NCBI RefSeq assembly: GCF_002553505.1 | Contig: NZ_PDCP01000017.1 | Span: 43,115-107,114, forward strand | Direction: 5' to 3' | DNA length: 64,000 nucleotides | DNA from: Mycolicibacterium agri | GTDB taxonomy: Bacteria > Actinomycetota > Actinomycetes > Mycobacteriales > Mycobacteriaceae | Part shown: in pieces, positions 6,452 to 14,991 of the stretch | How the letters are laid out: each line of letters opens with the position of its first letter | Numbering within the stretch: the stretch's first letter is position 1 | Notes under the pieces: generated by a model | Seen by the model: the letters and a program-made list of their open reading frames with translations, nothing else | The model's database searches: none | What the model was told of the DNA's origin: nothing | Program-made: the position numbers and the translations under genes

Positions 6452-9256
6452 TCAGGCCCCGAACCGTTTTGGCACAGGCCGCTGGCGTACGTTCAGCGGC
6501 CACCAGAACCAGCGCCCGAGCAGCGCGGCGAGCGACGGCGTCATGAACGACCGCACGATCAGCGTGTCGAACAACAAGCCCAGGGCAATCGTCGTCCCGA
6601 TCTGACCGAGGACAAGAAGGTCGGCGAAGATGAACGAAGCCATGGTCGCCGCGAACACCAGACCGGCCGCGGTCACCACGGCTCCGGAGCCGGCCATCGC
6701 GCGGATGATGCCGGTGTTCAACCCGGCATCGATCTCCTCCTTGAACCGCGAGATCAACAGCAGGTTATAGTCGGATCCCACCGCTAGCAGCAGAATGATG
6801 GCCAGCGCCAACACAATCCAGAAGAGCGGAATCCCGAGGATGTCCTCCCAGATCAGGACCGATAGTCCGAAGGAGGCGCCCAACGACAACGCGACCGTGC
6901 CGACGATGACGAAAGCGGCGACGATGCTGCGCGTGATGAACATCATCACGAGCAGGATCAGGGTCAGAGCGGCGATGGCGGCGATCAAGAAGTCGTACTT
7001 GGCGCCGTCCTGGATGTCCTTGTAGGTCGCGGCGGTGCCCGAGATGTAGATCTTCGACCCGGCCAGCGGTGTGCCCTTCACGGCTTCCTTGGCCGCCTGC
7101 CGGATGGGTTCGATGTGTGAGATCCCTTCCGGCGACGCGGGAATGCCCTCGTGGGTGATGATCATGCGGGCGGCCTTGCCGTCCGGCGAGAGGAACAGCT
7201 TGAGTCCTCGCTCGAATTCCGGGTTGGTGAACGCCTCCGGCGGCAGATAGAAGGAGTCGTCGACCTTCGCCGCGTCGTACGCCTGCCCGAGAACGGTCGC
7301 GTTCTGCAGCGCCGCCTGCATCTGGTCGTCGATGCCGGAGGTCGTGGCGTAGTTCGTCAGCGACAGGTCGCGGTTGGTCTGTTGGCTGTCGTCCTGTGGT
7401 GGGATCACCGCGAGCAGTTTCGGTTGCAGCGCATCCAATTTGGCGATGCTACCCGCGACATCACCGAGGTCGTCTACCAGCGCGTCGATGCCGTCGAGCG
7501 AATCGAAAACCGACCGCAGGGCGGCGCAGGCCGGGATGTCGAAACAGTGTGGCTCCCAATAGAAGTAGTTGCGCAGAGGCCGGAAGAAGTCGTCGAAGTT
7601 GGCGATCTTCGTACGCAGGTCCTCGGCGGTGGCGACTGTCTGCTGGAAAGCTTGGGACTGCTCGTCGGTGATCGCGCCGGACTGCTGTTGCAGCTCGAAT
7701 TGCTGCCGCAGCACGTCGATCTGGTCGTTGATCACATCGACCTGCTTGAGGATGTCGGCGCCGCGGGCCTGCTGGAAGGGCAGGTTGTTGATCTGTGCGG
7801 CGCTGCCTGCGCTGATCTGGAACGGTATCGACGTGTGGTCGAGCGGTGTACCGAGCGGTCGGGTGATCGACTGCACCTGAGCGATGCCGTCGGTGTGAAA
7901 CACCGCCTTGGCGACGCGTTCCAGCAGGATCATGTCGGTGGGATTGCGCAGATCGTGGTCGGCTTCGATCACCATCAGTTCGGGATTGAGCCTGGCTTCG
8001 GAGAAGTGTCGTTCGGCGGCGGCGTATCCGACATTCGCCGGCGCGTCAGCGGGCATGTAGGGTCGGGCGTCGTAGCTGGTCTTGTAGCCCGGCAGCGCGA
8101 GCACGCCGACGGCCGCGACACCAATCGTCGACAGTAGGACGGGCACCGGCCACCGCACGATCGCGGTGCCGATCCGCCGCCAGCCCCTGGTCCGCATCGG
8201 CCGGGCCGGTTCGAACAGGCCGAAGTGGCGGCCGACGATCAGCAACGCGGGCGCCAGCGTCAATGCCGCCACCACCGCGACGAGAATGCCGATGCCCGCG
8301 GGAACGCCCAGGCTGTTGAAGTACGGCAGCCTGGTGAACGTCAGGCACAACACGGCGCCGGCGATCGTCAGGCCGGAACCCAGGATGATGTGCGCGGTGC
8401 CGTGATACATCGTCATGAACGCCGTGACGCGATCCTGCCCGGCGTATCTGGCCTCGTGGAATCGGCCGAGGATGAAGATCGCGTAATCCGTTCCCGCGGC
8501 GATGACGATCAGCGTCAACAGATTCGTCGAGTACGTCGACAGTTCGATGATGCCTGCGTTCGCGAGCACGGCCACGACACCGCGGGATGCGGTCAACTCG
8601 ATCCCCACCGTGAAGATCACGAAGAGCACCGTCGTCGCCCGGCGGTACAGCACGAAGAGCATTCCGGCGATCACACCGAGCGTGATCAACGTGGTCTTGA
8701 GTGTGCCCTGGCGGCCCACCTCGAACTGATCGGTGACCAGCGGCGCGGCACCGGTGACGTAGGCCTTGATGCCCGGCGGAGGCGGGGTGTCGGCCACAAT
8801 CTCGCGCACCGAGTCGACCGACTCATTCGACAGCGACTCGCCCTGGTTGCCTGCGAGGTACACCTGCACCAGCGCCGACTTGCCGTCGTTGCTCTGTGAG
8901 CCCGCCGCCGTCAGGGGATCGCCCCAGAAGTCCTGAATGTGCTCGACGTGCTTGGTGTCTTGACCGAGCTTCTGGATCAGGCCGTCGTAGTAGTGGTGGG
9001 CCTCGGCGCCGAGCGGCTGATCGCCTTCCAGCACGATCATCGCCGAACTGTCCGAGTCGAATTCCTCGAACTTCTTGCCGATGTGCTTGGCGGCCTGCAG
9101 CGAAGGGGCGTCCTGCGGGCTCAGCGAGACGTTGTGCGCTTCGGCAACGGTTTCCAGCTGCGGGACAAAGACATTCGTGACCACCGCGAGGCCCAGCCAG
9201 AACACGGCGATGAGCACGGAGTATCGCCGGATGAGTATCGGAATCCGTTGGCTCAT
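6452..9256 (-). CDS. MmpL/RND family lipid transporter
   Basis: A ~934-residue MmpL-type RND exporter of the mycobacterial envelope. It begins MSQRIPILIRRYSVLIAVFW (TM1), has a large periplasmic loop, a TM2-6 block with GTDYAIFILGRFHEAR, a second large loop with coiled coil (~7570-7760), and a C-terminal TM block with the paired GSDYNLLLISRF motif. Such proteins move lipids or siderophores using the proton gradient. No mmpS partner is adjacent. I prefer ATG 9256 because a TetR-like dyad lies at 9325-9337; ATG 9340 would add 28 residues and put the dyad inside the gene. Neither start has a strong ribosome binding site. Confidence 0.85.
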   Translation of the reverse strand: MSQRIPILIRRYSVLIAVFWLGLAVVTNVFVPQLETVAEAHNVSLSPQDAPSLQAAKHIGKKFEEFDSDSSAMIVLEGDQPLGAEAHHYYDGLIQKLGQDTKHVEHIQDFWGDPLTAAGSQSNDGKSALVQVYLAGNQGESLSNESVDSVREIVADTPPPPGIKAYVTGAAPLVTDQFEVGRQGTLKTTLITLGVIAGMLFVLYRRATTVLFVIFTVGIELTASRGVVAVLANAGIIELSTYSTNLLTLIVIAAGTDYAIFILGRFHEARYAGQDRVTAFMTMYHGTAHIILGSGLTIAGAVLCLTFTRLPYFNSLGVPAGIGILVAVVAALTLAPALLIVGRHFGLFEPARPMRTRGWRRIGTAIVRWPVPVLLSTIGVAAVGVLALPGYKTSYDARPYMPADAPANVGYAAAERHFSEARLNPELMVIEADHDLRNPTDMILLERVAKAVFHTDGIAQVQSITRPLGTPLDHTSIPFQISAGSAAQINNLPFQQARGADILKQVDVINDQIDVLRQQFELQQQSGAITDEQSQAFQQTVATAEDLRTKIANFDDFFRPLRNYFYWEPHCFDIPACAALRSVFDSLDGIDALVDDLGDVAGSIAKLDALQPKLLAVIPPQDDSQQTNRDLSLTNYATTSGIDDQMQAALQNATVLGQAYDAAKVDDSFYLPPEAFTNPEFERGLKLFLSPDGKAARMIITHEGIPASPEGISHIEPIRQAAKEAVKGTPLAGSKIYISGTAATYKDIQDGAKYDFLIAAIAALTLILLVMMFITRSIVAAFVIVGTVALSLGASFGLSVLIWEDILGIPLFWIVLALAIILLLAVGSDYNLLLISRFKEEIDAGLNTGIIRAMAGSGAVVTAAGLVFAATMASFIFADLLVLGQIGTTIALGLLFDTLIVRSFMTPSLAALLGRWFWWPLNVRQRPVPKRFGA

Positions 9257-9324
9257 CTTTAGTTTGCGTCCAGCTGGCTCACAGCTTCCCTCGCTGTGTT
9301 CGTGGCGATCAATAGTTCGGCTAA

Positions 9325-9337
9325 TCAACTTGGTTGA
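9325..9337. promoter_or_regulatory. TetR-like dyad upstream of mmpL
   Basis: TCAACTTGGTTGA is a 13-bp inverted repeat (arms TCAAC and GTTGA) located ~70 bp upstream of the preferred mmpL start. MmpL genes are commonly repressed by TetR proteins binding such dyads. No regulator gene is adjacent. Confidence 0.4.
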
Positions 9338-9403
9338 CATTACGACACGGGCTCGGCCATCACAACTCAGGCGGCGGTGACGTTGATTCCCGCCGCGTCG
9401 TCG

Positions 9404-9461
9404 CGAGCGTATGGGCTATGGACATAGAACGCGGCGATCGCATCCACAGCCCATACGCTCG
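9404..9461. repeat. Long inverted repeat between mmpL and the organosulfur operon
   Basis: Arms at 9404-9423 and 9442-9461 are complementary at 18 of 20 positions, including a perfect 14-bp core (CGAGCGTATGGGCT and its complement), around an 18-nt centre. It lies between divergent genes, so it is not a terminator for either; an extended operator, an RNA hairpin or a small palindromic element are all possible. The rest of 9341-9614 shows only a short unsupported open frame from 9535. Confidence 0.6.
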
Positions 9462-9614
9462 TGGCCCGCCACGAATCGGGCGCGACTCGGGCGCGGCTTG
9501 AGAATTCAAATCGGGCTGACCACAACGGTCGTCAATGCTGGAGATCGCGGGCATCGTGTTGTGGCGTCTGCTTGGCAACCGACAAACCACCTCACTTTCA
9601 CTGATAGGACAGCC

Positions 9615-11165
9615 ATGCCACGTCGTATTGCGGGCAGGGAGTTGCTGGATCTGCTCGGCAAGGCCGGCCGCCAGACCGCGATCCTGGACCTACGCTCGCC
9701 ACTGGAACGCAGTAACGGCCACATCGCCGTCAGCGCCGGCATTCCCTACCACGATCTCGAACAGCGCATCGCCACCCTGGTGCCCAACCGCGGCGCCACC
9801 GTCGTGCTCGCCGGCGCCCAGCAGGTGGATGAGCGCGGCGCCGCGTTGCTGGAACGCCTCGGCTACCGCGATGTCGCGATCCTCGACAACGGCATCGACG
9901 GCTGGAAGAGCGCAGGCGGCCGTGTCTACACCGGCACCAACGTGCGCAGCAAGACCCTCGGCGAGTGGATCGAACGCCGCTATTCCACGCCGACCGTCGA
10001 CAGCGACACGGTGGATGAATGGCGGCGCGAGGGCGCCGATGTCGTGGTCATCGACAGCCGGCCCGCGTCGGAGTACGTCCATCACCACATCCCCGGCGCC
10101 TACAACTCCGGCGGCGGAGCCGAAATCGCCTTCCGGACAGCGCAAGTGGTGCAGGACCCGGGCACCAAAGTGGTCATCAACTGCGCGGGCCGCACCCGTG
10201 GCATCGTGGCAGCGCAATCGCTCATCAACACCGGTATTCCGAATCCGGTGTACTCGCTGCACAACGGCACGCCCGCATGGGAGCGGTCCGGTCACCCGCT
10301 GGCCTTCGGTGACGGCCCCGCGGTGCCCGCGCCCGAGCAGGTGAGCCCGCAGCTGGCCGAGTGGGCCGCCACCACGCTGGCGAAGGCAGGCGCCGCCGTC
10401 GTGGACATCGATGACGTCAGGACCGGCCTGGGCGACGACGCCACGACCACGTATCTGCTCGATGTGCGAACCCCGCAGGAGTATCAGCTGGGCCACTACT
10501 CGGCGGCCGTGTCTGCCCCCGGCGGTCAGCTGGTGCAGGCCACCGACGAGTACATCGCGGTCCGTGGGGCCCGAGTGGTGCTCGTCGATACGCCGGACTT
10601 CGTCCGCGCCGCCAACACCGCGCAGTGGTTGCGGTTCCTGCACGACGGCCCGTTGTCGGTCCTCGCCCACCTCCCCGGCGCCGACATCGCCCGACCGCAG
10701 CCGACCGCCGTGCCGGTGCCCGACGTGCCGCGCGTGTCGTGGGACGAGCTAGAGGAATGGCGCTCCCGCGGACCCGTGTGGATCGTCGACCTGCGCTCGT
10801 CGAACGGCTATGCGGCGGGCCACATCCCGGGATCGATCCACGCGCGCCGCGAGCATCTCGACAACATCGTCGCCGACACCGGGGCCGGGCGTGTGGTGCT
10901 CGTCGGCGGCAGCGAGTACGCCGCCGAACACGTGGCGGCGACGTTGCCGGGCACCTGGGTGCTCACAGGCGGTATTGACGCCGCGACCGACCTGACCGCC
11001 GACGACGGGCAGTACGCGGGCGAGATCGTCGACCGGACGGGCCCGCCGGACTTCGGACCGGAACGGGACGCGTGGTACGCCGACTACTTCGCGTGGGAGC
11101 TGTCGCTGCTGAGTGAGTCCGACGGTGACCCGTTCTTCGACTTCGACGCTGTCGACGACCGATGA
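9615..11165 (+). CDS. Four-domain rhodanese (sulfurtransferase) protein
   Basis: A 516-residue protein made of four consecutive rhodanese modules, recognisable by their repeated ILDLRSPLE, VIDSRPASEY, LLDVRTPQEY and IVDLRSSNGY strands. Rhodaneses carry sulfur on an active-site Cys. Only module 2 keeps one: NCAGRTRG with Cys ~190. Modules 1, 3 and 4 have Ala, Asp/Thr and Gly/Ser at the loop (LAGAQQ, VDTPD, VGGSE). ATG 9615 has AGGA 6-9 nt upstream. The stop overlaps the ABC permease start (ATGA). As first gene of an organosulfur operon it probably handles sulfite or sulfane sulfur released by the downstream oxygenases. Confidence 0.85.
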   Translation: MPRRIAGRELLDLLGKAGRQTAILDLRSPLERSNGHIAVSAGIPYHDLEQRIATLVPNRGATVVLAGAQQVDERGAALLERLGYRDVAILDNGIDGWKSAGGRVYTGTNVRSKTLGEWIERRYSTPTVDSDTVDEWRREGADVVVIDSRPASEYVHHHIPGAYNSGGGAEIAFRTAQVVQDPGTKVVINCAGRTRGIVAAQSLINTGIPNPVYSLHNGTPAWERSGHPLAFGDGPAVPAPEQVSPQLAEWAATTLAKAGAAVVDIDDVRTGLGDDATTTYLLDVRTPQEYQLGHYSAAVSAPGGQLVQATDEYIAVRGARVVLVDTPDFVRAANTAQWLRFLHDGPLSVLAHLPGADIARPQPTAVPVPDVPRVSWDELEEWRSRGPVWIVDLRSSNGYAAGHIPGSIHARREHLDNIVADTGAGRVVLVGGSEYAAEHVAATLPGTWVLTGGIDAATDLTADDGQYAGEIVDRTGPPDFGPERDAWYADYFAWELSLLSESDGDPFFDFDAVDDR

Positions 11166-12031
11166 CGGGCGTCGAGACGCGCGTTGAACCGGCGCCCGCC
11201 GCGCCCCTGCCGACGGTCGAGCGCGTATACCAGCACCCCGAGGACACGGCGCGCCGCGGCCGTGTCGCCCGGTTCCGCGCGCTCAGCGTGCGGTTCGTCA
11301 TCCCGATCGTGCTGGTGGCCGTCTGGCAGGCCGTGTCGGGGTGGGGGTGGTTGAGCCCGACGGTGCTGCCAGGACCGCTCACGATCGTCGAGAGCTATCG
11401 CGAGCTGTGGGCAGCGGGGGATCTGCAAGCGGCGCTGCCCATTTCGCTTCAGCGTGCGGGATCAGGGCTGCTGATCGGCGGCACTGCCGGGCTGGTGCTC
11501 GGCGTCGCCGCCGGCCTGTGGTCGGTCGCCGAGCGGGTCTACGACGCCCCGCTGCAGATGCTGCGCACCATCCCCTTCATCGCGATGGTGCCGCTGTTCG
11601 TGGTCTGGTTCGGCATCGGCGAGACGTCGAAGGTCGCCCTGATCGTCGGCGCGTCGATCTTCCCGGTGTACCTGAACACCTACCACGGCATCCGCGGCAT
11701 CGATCGCCGGCTGCTCGAGGTCGGTGACACGTTCGAACTGAGCCGCGCCGAGGCGATCCGGCTGATCGTCGTTCCGCTGTCCATGCCTGCCATCCTGGTC
11801 GGCTGGCGCTACGCGGCAGGGACGGCGCTGCTGGCCCTCGTCGCCGCCGAGCAGATCAACACCACATCAGGAATCGGCTACATCCTCAACACGGCCAACC
11901 AGTTTCAGCGCACCGACATCATCATCGCCGGCATCCTGATCTACGCCGCGCTGGGCATCGTGGTGGACATGATCATGCGGCTCATCGAGCGGCTCGTACT
12001 GCCATGGAGGGCAACCCATGACGGCCGCTGA
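11162..12031 (+). CDS. ssuC: ABC transporter permease, SsuC/TauC-like
   Basis: A 289-residue inner-membrane permease of the sulfonate/nitrate/taurine ABC family. A ~45-residue cytosolic N-terminus precedes TM1 (FVIPIVLVAVWQAV), and the cytosolic EAA-type loop that contacts the ATPase is around GDTFELSRAEAIRLIVVPLSMPAILVG. Six or so hydrophobic segments match the family. It overlaps the rhodanese gene by 4 bp and the ATPase gene by 14 bp, so all three are coupled. In context it forms the channel for an organosulfur compound. Homologous systems also carry nitrate or thiamine precursors, but the oxygenases downstream favour a sulfur substrate. Confidence 0.85.
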   Translation: MTGVETRVEPAPAAPLPTVERVYQHPEDTARRGRVARFRALSVRFVIPIVLVAVWQAVSGWGWLSPTVLPGPLTIVESYRELWAAGDLQAALPISLQRAGSGLLIGGTAGLVLGVAAGLWSVAERVYDAPLQMLRTIPFIAMVPLFVVWFGIGETSKVALIVGASIFPVYLNTYHGIRGIDRRLLEVGDTFELSRAEAIRLIVVPLSMPAILVGWRYAAGTALLALVAAEQINTTSGIGYILNTANQFQRTDIIIAGILIYAALGIVVDMIMRLIERLVLPWRATHDGR

Positions 12032-12731
12032 CGTCATCGAGCTGGAGGGTCTGTCGAAGCGCTACGGCGATCAGGTCATCCTCGACGACTTCTCCCTCAC
12101 CGTGCGCCGTGGTGAATTCGTTGCGCTGCTTGGCCGTTCCGGCACCGGCAAGACCACGCTGCTGCGCATCCTGGCCGGTCTGGAGGACGCCACATCGGGG
12201 CACGCGAAGATCGCCGCGCGCACCTCGGTGGTGTTCCAGGAACCACGACTGATTCAGGCGCAACGGGTCTGGCGCAACGTCGCGCTGACCACGTCGCGTC
12301 GCGGCGATGTCTACCAGCGTGCGGTCGGCGGGTTGACCGAGGTGGGCCTGGCCGACAAGGCGCACGCGTGGCCGAAGAATCTGTCCGGCGGCGAGGCGCA
12401 GCGAGTTGGCCTGGCCCGGGCGCTGTTTCGGTCACCTGACCTGCTGCTGCTTGATGAACCGTTCGGCGCCCTCGACGCCTTCACCCGCCGCAACGCCCAG
12501 GATCTGGTCACCGCGTTGTGGCAAGAGCATCAGGTCGGAATCCTGTTGGTCACTCACGACATCGAGGAGGCCGTCCTGCTGGCCGACCGCATCGTCGTGC
12601 TCGGCAACGGATTCGTGCAGGCCAACCTGCCCGTGGACCTGACCCGTCCGCGCGACGTCACCTCACCGGCGTTCAACGCGATCAAGCGCCGCGTCCTCGA
12701 CAGCCTCGAATCACTGAAAGACACACGATGA
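12018..12731 (+). CDS. ssuB: ABC transporter ATP-binding protein, SsuB-like
   Basis: A 237-residue ABC ATPase with every motif in order: Walker A GRSGTGKTT (~residues 40-48), Q-loop VVFQEPRL, signature LSGGEAQR, Walker B LLLLDEPFGALD and switch His in LLVTHDIEEA. The family energises sulfonate/taurine import from the cytosolic face. It overlaps the permease by 14 bp and the binding-protein gene by 4 bp (ATGA 12728-12731). Slightly short signature spacing is normal for SsuB. Confidence in ATPase function is high and in sulfonate specificity moderate. Confidence 0.88.
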   Translation: MTAADVIELEGLSKRYGDQVILDDFSLTVRRGEFVALLGRSGTGKTTLLRILAGLEDATSGHAKIAARTSVVFQEPRLIQAQRVWRNVALTTSRRGDVYQRAVGGLTEVGLADKAHAWPKNLSGGEAQRVGLARALFRSPDLLLLDEPFGALDAFTRRNAQDLVTALWQEHQVGILLVTHDIEEAVLLADRIVVLGNGFVQANLPVDLTRPRDVTSPAFNAIKRRVLDSLESLKDTR

Positions 12732-13753
12732 ACCGCATTCTCACCCCGATGACTATCGTTGCTGTGCTCGCCGCACTGCTCACCGGTTGCGCGTCCGGCG
12801 GCGACGAATCGAAGAAGCTCGTCATCGCCCACCAGGACAACGGACTGCCCGCGCTCATCGATGCATCCGGTGTCCTCGACGGCACCCCGTACAAGGTCGA
12901 GTGGGCTATCCTGGCCGGCCCTGCAGCCAACCTGACCGCTCTGTACGGCAAGACGATCGACGTCGGCCACATGGGCGACACGTCGCTGACCATCGAGCAG
13001 GCCAACGCCAACCAGCCGTGGACCGAACAAACCGCTCCGCTGAAGATCGTCGCGGGGTGGCGCAACGACTTCGACCCGAAGTACACCCCGCTGGTCACCG
13101 CGGTTCGTACCAGTGCTGGCATCGACTCGCTGGCCGGCTTGCGCGGCCGCTCATGGGGTTACAACTTCGGCGGCTACAACCATGCGCAGTATCTCGTCTC
13201 GCTGGCGCGCGCCGGCCTGACCGAATCCGACATCAAGCCCGTCAAGTTCAACGACGGCAACGCGGCCGCGGCCGCCTTCAACTCCGGTCAGGTGGATGTC
13301 TTCTCCGGCTCTCATGCCGCGATCCTGTCGTCCCTCACGAGCGGTGACGCGAAAATCCTGTTGTCCGACCGTGACACCAAGATCCCCGCGCTCGGCGTGT
13401 GGACAGCGCGCACCGATGTACTCGCCGACCCCGACAAGGACGCCGCACTGCGCGACTTCTTCGGCAGGCTGTCTCGGTTCTGGGAGTGGTACGCAGACAA
13501 CCCCGACACGGTCAAGCAGACGCTGAAGTCGACACTGAAACTCGACGACGCCAGGACCGAATTCGAATACCACGTGCGCAGCGGGTCGTTCCGCAAACTC
13601 GATGACGCGCTGGTCGCCGAGGAGCAGGCCGTTGCCGACGAGCTGTACCGGTCCGGGGTCGTCAAGAAGCAGGTCGACGTGACGGTCGAATACGACCCGC
13701 GTTACAACGACGTGCAGAAGGCGCAGGGCCCGCAGGCTCCGACGGTCAAGTAG
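12728..13753 (+). CDS. ssuA: ABC transporter substrate-binding lipoprotein, SsuA-like
   Basis: A 341-residue extracytoplasmic binding lipoprotein. The signal peptide ends in a lipobox LLTGC (Cys 21), followed by the NMT1/SsuA-like fold: VIAHQDNGLPALIDASG, DVGHMGDTS in the ligand cleft, and GYNFGGYNHAQYL. It starts at an ATGA overlap with the ATPase gene; the open frame extends farther upstream but lacks a signal sequence. It would capture the organosulfur substrate and deliver it to the permease. Three nucleotides separate its stop from the next gene's GTG. Confidence 0.85.
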   Translation: MNRILTPMTIVAVLAALLTGCASGGDESKKLVIAHQDNGLPALIDASGVLDGTPYKVEWAILAGPAANLTALYGKTIDVGHMGDTSLTIEQANANQPWTEQTAPLKIVAGWRNDFDPKYTPLVTAVRTSAGIDSLAGLRGRSWGYNFGGYNHAQYLVSLARAGLTESDIKPVKFNDGNAAAAAFNSGQVDVFSGSHAAILSSLTSGDAKILLSDRDTKIPALGVWTARTDVLADPDKDAALRDFFGRLSRFWEWYADNPDTVKQTLKSTLKLDDARTEFEYHVRSGSFRKLDDALVAEEQAVADELYRSGVVKKQVDVTVEYDPRYNDVQKAQGPQAPTVK

Positions 13754-13755
13754 CC

Positions 13756-14991
13756 GTGTCCGTCAGCAGCGCCGACACGAAACACACGACCCCGCAGGCG
13801 TTTCTAGCCGAGCTCGCTGAGGTCGTCACTGAGATTCGCGCTGACGCGGTACGACGCGACCGAGAGCGCCGCTACGCGGTGGAGGCCATCGAACGCCTGC
13901 GCGGGATCGGCTTCTGGGCGTTGACAACGCCGGTCGAGTTCGGCGGCCTCGGGTTCGACCACGAGGTGCTGGTGCAGGCGATTCTCGCGGTCAGCTCGGC
14001 CGACGGCAGCCTCGGGCAGATACCGCAGAACCACTTCAGCACCGTCGAGCGGCTGCGATTGTTGCCGCCATCCCCGCAGCGGACGCATTTCCTCACCGCC
14101 GTCGGGGCGGGCGCGTTCTTCGGCAACGCGTCAGCGGAGCCGGGTGAGCGCCCACCAGGGGAGGCCGAGACGAGCCTGCGGGCACGAGACGGCCGGTGGA
14201 CGTTGTCCGGCCGCAAGGTGTACGCGACGGGCGCGCTGCTGGCCGACCTGGTGCACGTGCTGACCCGCGACGAGCGCGGCACCCCCACCGCCGTGGTGGT
14301 TCAGCGGGACACACCGGGCGTCGTGATCCACGACAATTGGGACAGTTTCGGTCAGCGCACCACCGCGTCGGGCAGCGTGCAATTCGACGACGTCACCATC
14401 GAGCCGGGTCAGATACTGCCGCGGTTGCAGGGTACGAGGGTGACCTATCGGCATTCGGCGCTGAACCACATCGTGCACGCCGCCATCGACGTCGGACTCG
14501 CCGAGGGCGCCTTCGACCAAGCCGTCGCGCTCGCCCGCACCGTGCACGCGGGCCGCGGCGCCAACGCCCGCGCCTTCCGCGACGATGCGCTGGGCGTGGC
14601 CACGCTCGGCGAGCTGAAGATCACCACATGGTTGGCGCGTCGCGGCGTCGAGTCGGCGGCACGCCAATTGGCCCGTCTGACAGACGATTCCGACCTCGCC
14701 GCGGTACTGGACGCGTTCTACGAGGTGGTACAGGCCAAGGTGGTCGGGGCCCGCGCGGCGCTCGAGGTCACGTCGAAGCTGTTCGACGTGGGCGGCGCCA
14801 GCTCGACCAAACCCGCGCTCGGGCTGGACCGGTATTGGCGCGACGCACGCACCCACACGCTGCACGATGCCGTGCGCTGGAAACCGTACGCGGTCGGCCG
14901 GTGGCTAATCGACGATCAGGCCGCCGACCCGTGGACGCTGGCGCACCCCCTGCGGGACCTCTCGAACATCGATCAGATCGGGGAAGAATGA
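13756..14991 (+). CDS. Acyl-CoA dehydrogenase-fold flavoprotein, DszC/SfnB-like
   Basis: A 411-residue protein of the acyl-CoA-dehydrogenase fold closest in feel to the DszC/SfnB/XiaF flavin monooxygenase subfamily, which uses reduced FMN and O2 to oxidise sulfur (or other) heteroatoms instead of dehydrogenating acyl-CoA. The N-terminal helical block (FLAELAEVVTEIRADA...), FGNASAEPGE in the flavin/substrate loop and FDVGGASSTKPALGLDRYWRDARTHTLHDAV near the C-terminus support this; the usual catalytic Glu motif of true dehydrogenases is absent. GTG 13756 follows the binding-protein stop by 2 bp, and the stop overlaps the next gene by 4 bp. A reductase partner is not in the operon. Confidence 0.8.
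   Translation: MSVSSADTKHTTPQAFLAELAEVVTEIRADAVRRDRERRYAVEAIERLRGIGFWALTTPVEFGGLGFDHEVLVQAILAVSSADGSLGQIPQNHFSTVERLRLLPPSPQRTHFLTAVGAGAFFGNASAEPGERPPGEAETSLRARDGRWTLSGRKVYATGALLADLVHVLTRDERGTPTAVVVQRDTPGVVIHDNWDSFGQRTTASGSVQFDDVTIEPGQILPRLQGTRVTYRHSALNHIVHAAIDVGLAEGAFDQAVALARTVHAGRGANARAFRDDALGVATLGELKITTWLARRGVESAARQLARLTDDSDLAAVLDAFYEVVQAKVVGARAALEVTSKLFDVGGASSTKPALGLDRYWRDARTHTLHDAVRWKPYAVGRWLIDDQAADPWTLAHPLRDLSNIDQIGEE

Noticed and set aside
9500..9614. Possible SAM/sulfur riboswitch or poly-Cys leader ORF upstream of the sulfur operon (GGCAACC motif; short ORF from 9535)
   Set aside because: Only the GGCAACC string resembles a SAM-riboswitch piece; no conserved pairing partner was found. 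The short ORF has no run of Cys codons and no ribosome binding site.
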